Shown: positions 1-10,371 of the stretch, in pieces
Position numbering within the stretch: position 1 is the stretch's first letter
Layout: each line of letters opens with the position of its first letter
Origin: Brienomyrus brachyistius
Lineage: Eukaryota; Chordata; Actinopteri; Osteoglossiformes; Mormyridae
Reading direction: 5' to 3'
DNA: 64,000 bases
NCBI RefSeq assembly: GCF_023856365.1
Contig: NW_026042693.1
Coordinates: forward strand, 54,947-118,946
Program-made: the position numbers and the translations under genes
Notes under the pieces: model-generated
What the model was told of the DNA's origin: nothing
Database searches by the model: none
The model's input: only the letters and a program-made list of their open reading frames with translations

Positions 1-64
1 CGTGTTCGCGAAAACGACTTCATTTATTTTATAATATATATATATATATATTATATTATATAGT

Positions 65-136
65 TGCTGGATAGTGTAGTGGTAAGATCGCCGCCTTTCA
101 CACGGGAGACCGGGGTTCGAATCCCGGTTGTGGCCA
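65..136 (+). tRNA. tRNA-like sequence, Asp-like body with TTC anticodon, degenerate
   Basis: Box A at 72-82 (TAGTGTAGTGG) and box B at 114-124 (GGTTCGAATCC) match the Pol III consensus perfectly. From the D-arm to the T-arm it resembles metazoan tRNA-Asp, but the anticodon loop CTTTCAC gives TTC (Glu) at 97-99. The anticodon stem keeps three of five pairs, the T stem has a G-G mismatch, and the canonical acceptor stem is almost unpaired. Instead, 63-70 (GTTGCTGG) can pair with CCAG and CAAC at 134-144 around an AAA bulge. A working tRNA is unlikely; a Pol III-promoter-bearing tRNA fossil or SINE-type head is more likely. Confidence 0.7.
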
Positions 137-860
137 GAAACAACTGCTATCACAACTAGAGATTGATGAGGTACAACACGATTGCTACGACAAGGGGGAG
201 CCAGGACGACAGGTCAGGGGGGAGATATCATCATCCCCACATTCCGAGATTATATACATACATATATTATATACATACATACATATATAGTATAGTATAG
301 TATATACATATATATTAGTAGGCTGAATACAAGAGCAGCTGACCTGAGAAATAAGAAATAAGCTAAGCCCTCCGAATGCGTGAAGTACCCTCAGAAGGTC
401 TACTAGAAGATGTACGTAGAAGACTACTACAGATCAGCTGATCTACACCACAGCAACAGTGATCCTGGAGCCGGACCGTCTTTGAAGACTCCGTAAATCT
501 CCGTATAATAATATATATCTACGGGAACGAGAAAGGAGAAAGATAAAAATAATAAGAGAATAAAGAATAAAATAATAAGAGAAAAATAGAATAGTTCTCG
601 TCATTAGTGAACATGTGTCTCGTCATTGTGTATCATGGACAGTAAGAGGGGGTTGTTATTATAACGTCTAAAAAGTCTGTCGATAAATCAATAAGAAAAT
701 AAATGTGATTTGAAAATAAAGGAAATTTTCCGGCACCCGCCGTGAGCCATCCCACCACCGCAACCAGGCTCCAGTATCCCTTACATTTTAAGACAGGAAA
801 TATAAAATAATATAAATTATATAAAATATAATATAAATATAAATATATAAAATATATTTT

Positions 861-932
861 TGGCCACAACCGGGATTCGAACCCCGGTCTCCCGTGTGAA
901 AGGCGGCGATCTTACCACTACACTATCCAGCA
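861..932 (-). tRNA. tRNA-like sequence, second orientation
   Basis: Reverse-strand copy of the 72-nt sequence at 65-136, with identical A and B boxes and TTC anticodon. It shares upstream TATATTATATAGT with the + copy but is followed by AAAATATATTTT instead of GAAACAAC, so the extended acceptor pairing is missing. It directly abuts the AT-rich inverted arm. Confidence 0.7.
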
Positions 933-1103
933 ACTATATAATATAAGGGATATTTACGGGAAAATACTAATACGGGAGGACGGCGGGAAAGAGAAGTAAA
1001 ATACGGTAGTTTCCCGGCCAAAACGGGAGACTTGACAGCTATGGCTGTCTCTGGCCACGCCCCCTACAGTCGGTCCGGCCCCTGTTCGCGTGTTCGCGAA
1101 AAC

Positions 1104-1209
1104 GACTTCATTTATTTTCTTATTGATTTATCGACAGACTTTTTAGACGTTATAATAACAACACTCTATTGATCCCCCTCTTACTGTCCATGATACACAA
1201 TGACGAGAC
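1104..1209. other. Core 5' segment, template of the linker inverted copies
   Basis: This stretch starts just after the GCGTGTTCGCGAAAAC motif and precedes the transposase remnant. Inverted copies of it occur twice in each full linker, for example 4660-4797 and 5201-5290. A 15-bp inverted repeat TGGCCAGAGACAGCC flanks the wider segment (reverse orientation at 1043-1057, forward at 1211-1225), which explains how the inverted copies could arise. A GC-box-like CCACGCCCCCT lies upstream at about 1055-1065. Confidence 0.7.
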
Positions 1210-3254
1210 ATGGCCAGAGACAGCCTGCTGACCATCAAAAGAAAACAACTGGATGTGCATGTCAGGTATTGGGTGAATTATGAGAATGGCTCTCGAGTGC
1301 AGTCCTGGTTCTGGGATCACAGTACATGAGCCACTCCACCGCTGAAGACTTACTGGAGAAGTTTAAGGTAAGCCATTCAATAACATTTAAACTCATTAAC
1401 GAACCCATGATTTTTAAATATCCATGGTTTATCTTTACATGTGTTTAAATGGGAGAACCATATTTATTGGTAAGCATATTTTAAAGATTTTATTGCTGCT
1501 TCATGGCTTTTGCTGCAAAAAAAATAGTTCATTGAGGAAATAGAATGTTTAAGTGTTGTGTAGCAACATGTACAGCTGTTGTACAGGCAAAAACTCTGGC
1601 TCAGTCCAAAGGAGGTGGATATAGGAATGGCTGTCATCAAGGTGGGACTTCTGTGAATTCACTGGTATCTTTACATACAAATGTATCAAACAATTGTGAA
1701 GTAAAAAATATGTGAATAACATGGAGTTTGAGCTGGTTTGATATGTACAGCTGAGGTAGTGTTAACCTTGGGCTGAGTGTGCAGAAAGATTCTGGAAATT
1801 TGACAAACCATCTTTTTGTCAGAGACAGTCAGGAGCCAAAGGCAGTGGAAGTGACCTTGGTGTCCTTCAGATTAAAAAAAATTGCCAGATTGTGCTCTCA
1901 AAAATGTGCAAAAAGGCCTTGGATAAATGCCCTCTGAAGTACTCGATTGTACATGAGATGACGTGCTTGGACCCAAACAAAATGCACACCAGCCAGATAA
2001 CTGCCAGCAGAAAAGGAGAAATCTCATGCAGAAGTTTGCGCAGGAGAATCGGTTGGCAGGCAGGATATCTGCTGGTAAATCATAGGATAAGAATAGGATA
2101 GTTCAGAATATTATTTTTAAATTATGCTTTTCTTTTTTCACATCTAACTGAATCAGGGACGGATTACAAACCGGGTTAGCGGGGCCGCTGCCCAGGGGCC
2201 CTTGGGGTGCAGGGGGCCCGTGGGCCCCAAGCCCAAAACAATTTGCAACGCTTATCAGCAATGTATTTTCGTTTGTCTATTTTAGAGGGCCTACATTCTT
2301 TGATCCTCTGCCTACAAGGTCCCCTGACCCTATAGGGAGGGTGTTTGGCTGCCAAGGGCCCTTGACTTGTGGTGGTTGTGGTGGTGGTGCAGGTGGTGGT
2401 GGTGGGGGGGGGCCTCGCGAACGTTTTACCCAGGGGCCCACACAACCCATAATCCGTCCCTGAACTGAATAGTGTTAACACGTAGATTTTAGCAGTATTT
2501 AGAAGACCGACTCTTGGTGTTTGAAAAGAAGCATCAGCCCAGTTATATTTTCTTTGATGAGCCTAGAGATATCTCAAGATTAAATTAAAATGATTGCACA
2601 TTTATGGTATCATAGGAAAATTGGGTTATAAATCACTTTCCTATTCTACATGTGATTCTGTGTATTGACATTGTTGATCTGCATCTAATCTACTGTAATT
2701 AATGTAATTACAGGTGATGCAATATCCCAGCAGTCTGATAATCACCTGCACAATGAGGCAAAAGGCTTGGATTTTATATCCTTCATTCCTTCAGCACCAT
2801 CCAAAGTTGATGTCTTTTTACATCAAAAAGTTAGTGGGCCTTATCCTGACCTCTGGATGTTCTGCAAGAACTTGCTGCTGCTGTCCTATGGGCAAGCCGA
2901 AGTGGAACGAATAGAGGTGGAGACCTGCAACTTATCAGAGGAAACAGTTGTTGCACAGAGGCTTATATGCGACCATGTCAGAGTGTGTGGGGGAGCAACC
3001 AAAGCGCCTCTGACCAAAGGTGAAAGATGAGCGAAAAGCAAAAAAGAAAACTTGAGGAACTCAAGAGGAAGAGAGTCTCACTGGAAAGTGTATGTGAGAG
3101 TTTACAAAAGGATGCTGAGCACATGGCAGAGGAAGCAGAGAGTGCTGCTGGAACCAAAAGGGCAACATTACTTACCAAGTCCAATACTCTGAGCCGACGA
3201 GCGAAGGAGGAGAAAGAGCAGTTGGTGGTCTTAAATGCAGATACTGAAGAATAG
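1210..3254 (+). pseudogene. Transposase-like gene remnant, unit 1
   Basis: Spliced remnant resembling a protein common in fish transposons with a hAT-like C-terminal dimerisation region; I recognise it from memory, so the exact superfamily is uncertain. Exon 1 (1210-1367) starts MARDSLLTIKRKQLD, meets TGA at 1327, and continues in another frame as GSQYMSHSTAEDLLEKFK up to donor AAG|GTAAGC. Exon 2 (about 1833-2074) contains LDKCPLKYSIVHEMTCLDP, then shifts frame to MQKFAQENRLAGRISA before donor GTAAAT. Exon 3 follows an AATTACAG acceptor at 2714, in matching phase. It reads KVDVFLHQKVSGPYPDLW and LLLLSYGQAEVER and stops at 3028. A shifted frame (3027-3254) gives a charged coiled-coil-like tail. 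The residues expected after GQAxVER (the FSxNK region) are missing. At least three frame breaks make it non-functional. Confidence 0.75.
2154..2462. mobile_element. hAT-type MITE in intron 2, unit 1
   Basis: 309 bp with terminal inverted repeats CAGGGACGGATTA and TAATCCGTCCCTG, flanked by a perfect 8-bp target duplication AACTGAAT (2146-2153, 2463-2470). Length, 8-bp duplication and CAGGG ends are typical of non-autonomous hAT elements. Inside are a GC-rich hairpin (about 2190-2235) and a GGT-rich, G-quadruplex-prone run ending in a G tract (about 2368-2412). No coding capacity. Confidence 0.93.
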
Positions 3255-3421
3255 GCTACTGAACTGTGACTCCTAACACATCAAGAGTGAATCGGTGGAA
3301 ACAAAAATATTTAGGTTCTTTGCATTTTTGGAGTATTTTACTTTCTGTGCCTGTTTGTACATTGTTCACAGCCATAATACTTTATAATTACAAGGTAGTT
3401 TTATGTTAGAGCTCTTGCTCC

Positions 3422-3427
3422 AATAAA
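3422..3427 (+). promoter_or_regulatory. Polyadenylation signal AATAAA
   Basis: AATAAA lies 168 bp after the last transposase-remnant frame, followed by TGTG-rich sequence, consistent with the 3' end of the ancestral transcript. Repeated at 8022, 12861, 17728, 21921, 26758, 31593, 36409, 41009 and 45879. Confidence 0.5.
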
Positions 3428-4303
3428 TATGTGCCTTGTAATTAACTAAATTCTAGGCTATTCAGTTTTTTTTGCCCTCGTGATGGTCGTGGGTTGTGAA
3501 AAAAGCCTTCTTCTTAGGGGTACCGCTGGGGCCAGCCGGGCGTATGTCGTGGCTTCAGTGAGTACTTATGTTTGTCATGCTGCCTGTGTACTTTATAGCG
3601 GCACAACATATTTCTGCAAATTGCATGCGTCAAATTGTCTGTCTCTCTTAAAAAATATGAAGTGTCACCAAAATTTTAAACGGGGAATCAATCTCAATGA
3701 AAAATATTCGTCAAGTAACGTTTCTAAAATAATATAGACATACTAATAATTATATATTAATAAATCGGATGAACGATGCATCCCAAATTGTATCCGCTGC
3801 GCACTTCTTAATCAGGGCAATCGCATCGTGGAGGTTTCTGCAGACGCCCAAAAAGACTTACTTAAGAAAACTGTTGCATGATAATTTGTACCATTTTCAA
3901 GGGTGGGGGGCGTGCAGTAGATGCCCCCTTTATTTTTGTGCTTCTGCCGTTCAAACCGAGCAGCACTGAGTTTGTCATGGCACCTGACGCCAAATCTACT
4001 GCTTAGCTGCTACAGACAGAACTATCTTCAAATCACCACTAGGGGGTGTCAATGCTGCAGCTTCGTTCTATGGTTGATCTTTTTCAAAGACAGTTTTTTT
4101 TCTCTCTCTCCACATAATCAACTTAACTGATTAGCGTGCTTTCATAGTAATGGTTTTTAATCCGTGTTAATCTTCTGAACAATGACTAGTAAAGGTTCTA
4201 TGAGGTTGTCCTACTTACTATGGATTTTAAGTTTTTTATCAAGGTGTTAAAACGTACCACAGTTGCCAGTCCTGTGTTTTATGTCTAGCAATTTGTACAG
4301 TTT
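3428..4303. other. Core 3' non-coding segment
   Basis: 876 bp with no convincing gene, present in all ten cores. Several 60-85 codon ORFs exist but have no recognisable motif, Kozak support or codon bias. It contains a GGGGGGCGTGCAGTAGATGCCCCC hairpin-type stretch (about 3905-3928) and a CTCF-like motif. In unit 10 it passes without a break into single-copy DNA, so it may have begun as ordinary flank of the element. Confidence 0.6.
4036..4050 (+). promoter_or_regulatory. CTCF-like motif CCACTAGGGGGTGTC
   Basis: Close to the vertebrate CTCF core (CCASYAGRKGGCRS). Repeated unchanged at 8636, 13475, 18342, 22535, 27372, 32207, 37023, 41623 and 46493, always the same strand. Binding is inferred from the motif only. 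Confidence 0.4.
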
Positions 4304-4319
4304 GCGTGTTCGCGAAAAC
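4304..4319. repeat. Core boundary 16-mer with TTCGCGAA palindrome
   Basis: GCGTGTTCGCGAAAAC marks both edges of cores as a direct repeat, here at 1088-1103 and 4304-4319. In full linkers the identity extends another 15 bp (GACTTCATTTATTTT). An inverted copy also lies in most linkers. Confidence 0.85.
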
Positions 4320-5687
4320 ACATTATATACATACATACATATATACATATACATATATATTAGTAGGCTGAATACAAGAGCAGCTGACCTGAGAAATAAG
4401 AAATAAGCTAAGCTGGACCCTCCGAATGCGTGAAGTACCCTCAGAAGGTCTACTAGAAGATGTACGTAGAAGACTACTACAGATCAGCTGATCTACACCA
4501 CAGCAACAGTGATCCTGGAGCCGGACCGTCTTTGAAGACTCCGTAAATCTCCGTATAATAATATATATCTACGGGAACGAGAAAGGAGAAAGATAAAAAT
4601 AATTTAATAATTTAATAATAAGAGAAAAATAGAATAGTTCTCGTCATTAGTGAACGTGTGTATCGTGGACAGTAATCAATAGAGTGTTGTTATTATAACG
4701 TCTAAAAAGTCTGTCGATAAATCAATAAGAAAATAAATGAAGTCGTTTTCGCGAACAGGGGCCGGACCGACTGTAGGGGGCGTGGCCAGAGACAGCCTGC
4801 TGACCATATATTTTATATATTTATATTTATATTATATTTTATATAATTTATATTATTTTATATTTCCTGTCTTAAAATGTAAGGGATACTGGAGCCTGGT
4901 TGCGGTGGTGGGATGGCTCACGGCGGGTGCCGGAAAATTTCCTTTATTTTCAAATCCAAACCTTGACAGGTATGCTGCTGTTCCAAATCATGGGTGCATG
5001 TTACAAGTGCGGAACATATTTTAACTTAGTACTAACTTAGCATCATATTTGATCTGATTCGACTGAATATCCCAGGTTTCCATCTCTCATGCATCTGGTG
5101 TGACGGGAACGAGAAAGGAGAAAGCAGAGAACAAGAACAAGATTTGTAAATGGGACCCCCGGCATGAAAAATAGAATAGTTCTCGTCATTAGTGAACATG
5201 TGTCTCGTCATTGTGTATCATGGACAGTAAGAGGGGGTTGTTATTATAACGTCTAAAAAGTCTGTCGATAAATCAATAAGAAAATAAATGTGATTTGAAA
5301 ATAAAGGAAATTTTCCGGCACCCGCCGTGAGCCATCCCACCACCGCAACCAGGCTCCAGTATCCCTTACATTTTAAGACAGGAAATATAAAATAATATAA
5401 ATTATATAAAATATAATATAAATATAAATATAAATATATAAAATATATAAAATATATTTTTGGCCACAACCGGGATTCGAACCCCGGTCTCCCGTGTGAA
5501 AGGCGGCGATCTTACCACTACACTATCCAGCAACTATATAATATAAGGGAGATTTACGGGAAAATACTAATACGGGAGGACGGCGGGAAAGAGAAGTAAA
5601 ATACGGTAGTTTCCCGGCCAAAACGGGAGACTTGACAGCTATGGCTGTCTCTGGCCACGCCCCCTACAGTCGGTCCGGCCCCTGTTC
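4320..5687. repeat. Linker 1 (plus-strand tRNA-like sequence deleted)
   Basis: The boundary motif is joined directly to the TATACA microsatellite, removing about 250 bp including the + strand tRNA-like sequence. The rest is intact: inverted core start i (4660-4797), AT-rich arm a (4806-4955), a 337-bp loop, inverted core start ii (5201-5290), arm b (5293-5460), and the - strand tRNA-like sequence. Arms a and b are reverse complements apart from AT-tract length. An outer pair (4675-4797 with 5643-5772) extends the palindrome. Confidence 0.9.
5461..5532 (-). tRNA. tRNA-like sequence, linker 1
   Basis: Same sequence as 861-932; the only tRNA-like copy in this linker. Confidence 0.68.
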
Positions 5688-5809
5688 GCGTGTTCGCGAA
5701 AACGACTTCATTTATTTTCTTATTGATTTATCGACAGACTTTTTAGACGTTATAATAACAACACTCTATTGATCCCCCTCTTACTGTCCATGATACACAA
5801 TGACGAGAC

Positions 5810-7854
5810 ATGGCCAGAGACAGCCTGCTGACCATCAAAAGAAAACAACTGGATGTGCATGTCAGGTATTGGGTGAATTATGAGAATGGCTCTCGAGTGC
5901 AGTCCTGGTTCTGGGATCACAGTACATGAGCCACTCCACCGCTGAAGACTTACTGGAGAAGTTTAAGGTAAGCCATTCAATAACATTTAAACTCATTAAC
6001 GAACCCATGATTTTTAAATATCCATGGTTTATCTTTACATGTGTTTAAATGGGAGAACCATATTTATTGGTAAGCATATTTTAAAGATTTTATTGCTGCT
6101 TCATGGCTTTTGCTGCAAAAAAAATAGTTCATTGAGGAAATAGAATGTTTAAGTGTTGTGTAGCAACATGTACAGCTGTTGTACAGGCAAAAACTCTGGC
6201 TCAGTCCAAAGGAGGTGGATATAGGAATGGCTGTCATCAAGGTGGGACTTCTGTGAATTCACTGGTATCTTTACATACAAATGTATCAAACAATTGTGAA
6301 GTAAAAAATATGTGAATAACATGGAGTTTGAGCTGGTTTGATATGTACAGCTGAGGTAGTGTTAACCTTGGGCTGAGTGTGCAGAAAGATTCTGGAAATT
6401 TGACAAACCATCTTTTTGTCAGAGACAGTCAGGAGCCAAAGGCAGTGGAAGTGACCTTGGTGTCCTTCAGATTAAAAAAAATTGCCAGATTGTGCTCTCA
6501 AAAATGTGCAAAAAGGCCTTGGATAAATGCCCTCTGAAGTACTCGATTGTACATGAGATGACGTGCTTGGACCCAAACAAAATGCACACCAGCCAGATAA
6601 CTGCCAGCAGAAAAGGAGAAATCTCATGCAGAAGTTTGCGCAGGAGAATCGGTTGGCAGGCAGGATATCTGCTGGTAAATCATAGGATAAGAATAGGATA
6701 GTTCAGAATATTATTTTTAAATTATGCTTTTCTTTTTTCACATCTAACTGAATCAGGGACGGATTACAAACCGGGTTAGCGGGGCCGCTGCCCAGGGGCC
6801 CTTGGGGTGCAGGGGGCCCGTGGGCCCCAAGCCCAAAACAATTTGCAACGCTTATCAGCAATGTATTTTCGTTTGTCTATTTTAGAGGGCCTACATTCTT
6901 TGATCCTCTGCCTACAAGGTCCCCTGACCCTATAGGGAGGGTGTTTGGCTGCCAAGGGCCCTTGACTTGTGGTGGTTGTGGTGGTGGTGCAGGTGGTGGT
7001 GGTGGGGGGGGGCCTCGCGAACGTTTTACCCAGGGGCCCACACAACCCATAATCCGTCCCTGAACTGAATAGTGTTAACACGTAGATTTTAGCAGTATTT
7101 AGAAGACCGACTCTTGGTGTTTGAAAAGAAGCATCAGCCCAGTTATATTTTCTTTGATGAGCCTAGAGATATCTCAAGATTAAATTAAAATGATTGCACA
7201 TTTATGGTATCATAGGAAAATTGGGTTATAAATCACTTTCCTATTCTACATGTGATTCTGTGTATTGACATTGTTGATCTGCATCTAATCTACTGTAATT
7301 AATGTAATTACAGGTGATGCAATATCTCAGCAGTCTGATAATCACCTGCACAATGAGGCAAAAGGCTTGGATTTTATATCCTTCATTCCTTCAGCACCAT
7401 CCAAAGTTGATGTCTTTTTACATCAAAAAGTTAGTGGGCCTTATCCTGACCTCTGGATGTTCTGCAAGAACTTGCTGCTGCTGTCCTATGGGCAAGCCGA
7501 AGTGGAACGAATAGAGGTGGAGACCTGCAACTTATCAGAGGAAACAGTTGTTGCACAGAGGCTTATATGCGACCATGTCAGAGTGTGTGGGGGAGCAACC
7601 AAAGCGCCTCTGACCAAAGGTGAAAGATGAGCGAAAAGCAAAAAAGAAAACTTGAGGAACTCAAGAGGAAGAGAGTCTCACTGGAAAGTGTATGTGAGAG
7701 TTTACAAAAGGATGCTGAGCACATGGCAGAGGAAGCAGAGAGTGCTGCTGGAACCAAAAGGGCAACATTACTTACCAAGTCCAATACTCTGAGCCGACGA
7801 GCGAAGGAGGAGAAAGAGCAGTTGGTGGTCTTAAATGCAGATACTGAAGAATAG
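5810..7854 (+). pseudogene. Transposase-like gene remnant, unit 2
   Basis: Copy of 1210-3254 with the same frame breaks. One synonymous-position difference, C to T at 7327, at the start of exon 3. Confidence 0.75.
6754..7062. mobile_element. hAT-type MITE, unit 2
   Basis: Identical terminal repeats and AACTGAAT flanks to the unit 1 copy; co-amplified, not a new insertion. Confidence 0.93.
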
Positions 7855-8027
7855 GCTACTGAACTGTGACTCCTAACACATCAAGAGTGAATCGGTGGAA
7901 ACAAAAATATTTAGGTTCTTTGCATTTTTGGAGTATTTTACTTTCTGTGCCTGTTTGTACATTGTTCACAGCCATAATACTTTATAATTACAAGGTAGTT
8001 TTATGTTAGAGCTCTTGCTCCAATAAA

Positions 8028-8903
8028 TATGTGCCTTGTAATTAACTAAATTCTAGGCTATTCAGTTTTTTTTGCCCTCGTGATGGTCGTGGGTTGTGAA
8101 AAAAGCCTTCTTCTTAGGGGTACCGCTGGGGCCAGCCGGGCGTATGTCGTGGCTTCAGTGAGTACTTATGTTTGTCATGCTGCCTGTGTACTTTATAGCG
8201 GCACAACATATTTCTGCAAATTGCATGCGTCAAATTGTCTGTCTCTCTTAAAAAATATGAAGTGTCACCAAAATTTTAAACGGGGAATCAATCTCAATGA
8301 AAAATATTCGTCAAGTAACGTTTCTAAAATAATATAGACATACTAATAATTATATATTAATAAATCGGATGAACGATGCATCCCAAATTGTATCCGCTGC
8401 GCACTTCTTAATCAGGGCAATCGCATCGTGGAGGTTTCTGCAGACGCCCAAAAAGACTTACTTAAGAAAACTGTTGCATGATAATTTGTACCATTTTCAA
8501 GGGTGGGGGGCGTGCAGTAGATGCCCCCTTTATTTTTGTGCTTCTGCCGTTCAAACCGAGCAGCACTGAGTTTGTCATGGCACCTGACGCCAAATCTACT
8601 GCTTAGCTGCTACAGACAGAACTATCTTCAAATCACCACTAGGGGGTGTCAATGCTGCAGCTTCGTTCTATGGTTGATCTTTTTCAAAGACAGTTTTTTT
8701 TCTCTCTCTCCACATAATCAACTTAACTGATTAGCGTGCTTTCATAGTAATGGTTTTTAATCCGTGTTAATCTTCTGAACAATGACTAGTAAAGGTTCTA
8801 TGAGGTTGTCCTACTTACTATGGATTTTAAGTTTTTTATCAAGGTGTTAAAACGTACCACAGTTGCCAGTCCTGTGTTTTATGTCTAGCAATTTGTACAG
8901 TTT
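8028..8903. other. Core 3' non-coding segment, unit 2
   Basis: Counterpart of 3428-4303; no gene seen. The other copies are at 12867-13742, 17734-18609, 21927-22802, 26764-27639, 31599-32474, 36415-37290, 41015-41890 and 45885-46760. Confidence 0.6.
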
Positions 8904-8970
8904 GCGTGTTCGCGAAAACGACTTCATTTATTTTATAATATATATATATATATATATTATATTATATAGT

Positions 8971-9042
8971 TGCTGGATAGTGTAGTGGTAAGATCGCCGC
9001 CTTTCACACGGGAGACCGGGGTTCGAATCCCGGTTGTGGCCA
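8971..9042 (+). tRNA. tRNA-like sequence, linker 2
   Basis: Full-length copy of 65-136, with both boxes and the downstream GAAACAAC needed for the extended acceptor pairing. Confidence 0.7.
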
Positions 9043-10299
9043 GAAACAACTGCTATCACAACTAGAGATTGATGAGGTACAACACGATTGCTACGACAAG
9101 GGGGAGCCAGGACGACAGGTCAGGGGGGAGATATCATCATCCCCACATTCCGAGATTATATACATACATATATTATATACATACATACATATATACATAT
9201 ACATATATATTAGTAGGCTGAATACAAGAGCAGCTGACCTGAGAAATAAGAAATAAGCTAAGCTGGAAACCTGGACCCTCCGAATGCGTGAAGTACCCTC
9301 AGAAGGTCTACTAGAAGATGTACGTAGAAGACTACTACAGATCAGCTGATCTACACCACAGCAACAGTGATCCGTCTTTGAAGACTCCGTAAATCTCCGT
9401 ATAATAATATATATCTACGGGAACGAGAAAGGAGAAAGATAAAAATAATAAGAGAATAAAGAATAAAATAATAAGAGAAAAATAGAATAGTTCTCGTCAT
9501 TAGTGAACGTGTGTATCGTGGACAGTAATCAATAAGTTCTATCAATAAGAAAATAAATGAAGTCGTTTTCGCGAACAGGGGCCGGACCGACTGTAGGGGG
9601 CGTGGCCAGAGACAGCCTGCTGACCATATATTTTATATATTTATATTTATATTATATTTTATATAATTTATATTATTTTATATTTCCTGTCTTAAAATGT
9701 AAGGGATACTGGAGCCTGGTTGCGGTGGTGGGATGGCTCACGGCGGGTGCCGGAAAATTTCCTTTATTTTCAAATCCAAACCTTGACAGGTATGCTGCTG
9801 TTCCAAATCATGGGTGCATGTTACAAGTGCGGAACATATTTTAACTTAGTACTAACTTAGCATCATATTTGATCTGATTCGACTGAATATCCCAGGTTTC
9901 CATCTCTCATGCATCTGGTGTGACGGGAACGAGAAAGGAGAAAGGAGAAAGCAGAGAACAAGAACAAGATTTGTAAATGGGACCCCCGGCATGAAAAATA
10001 GAATAGTTCTCGTCATTAGTGAACATGTGTCTCGTCATTGTGTATCATGGACAGTAAGAGGGGGATCAATAGAGTGTTGTTATTATAACGTCTAAAAAGT
10101 CTGTCGATAAATCAATAAGAAAATAAATGTGATTTGAAAATAAAGGAAATTTTCCGGCACCCGCCGTGAGCCATCCCACCACCGCAACCAGGCTCCAGTA
10201 TCCCTTACATTTTAAGACAGGAAATATAAAATAATATAAATTATATAAAATATAATATAAATATAAATATAAATATATAAAATATATAAAATATATTTT

Positions 10300-10371
10300 T
10301 GGCCACAACCGGGATTCGAACCCCGGTCTCCCGTGTGAAAGGCGGCGATCTTACCACTACACTATCCAGCA
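10300..10371 (-). tRNA. tRNA-like sequence, linker 2
   Basis: Full-length reverse-strand copy. With 8971-9042 it forms a convergent pair about 1.26 kb apart. Confidence 0.68.

Larger units (their letters stand above)
1..1087. repeat. Linker 0 (left inverted arm lost)
   Basis: Opens with the core-end motif (1-15) and a TA microsatellite, then a + strand tRNA-like sequence, a TATACA-type microsatellite near 250-315, and a shared block with the TCCGTATAATAATATATATC stretch. It then passes directly to the right half of the linker: inverted core start (about 620-708), right AT-rich arm (709-860), - strand tRNA-like sequence, and a GGGAAAATACTAATACGGGA block. The segment holding the left AT-rich arm is absent. 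Its loss fits recombination between two 32-bp direct repeats that flank it in full linkers. Confidence 0.85.

Noticed and set aside
65..136. Functional tRNA-Glu(TTC) gene
   Set aside because: Acceptor stem and parts of the anticodon and T stems do not pair, and no T-run terminator follows directly.
2176..2481. 101-codon - strand frame with a poly-Thr stretch
   Set aside because: It lies within the MITE; the Thr run is the complement of the GGT simple repeat.
2978..3184. 68-codon - strand frame opposite the coiled-coil-like tail
   Set aside because: Antisense shadow of the transposase remnant.
3480..4130. Three overlapping + strand frames of 66-85 codons in the core 3' segment
   Set aside because: No homology recognised and they overlap each other. 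They are conserved only because the whole core is conserved.
4737..5024. 95-codon + strand frame and the matching 80-112 codon - strand frames in every linker
   Set aside because: They run through the AT-rich inverted arms, are extremely Tyr/Ile/Leu-rich, and occur in both orientations because the DNA is palindromic. Shadows of repeat DNA.
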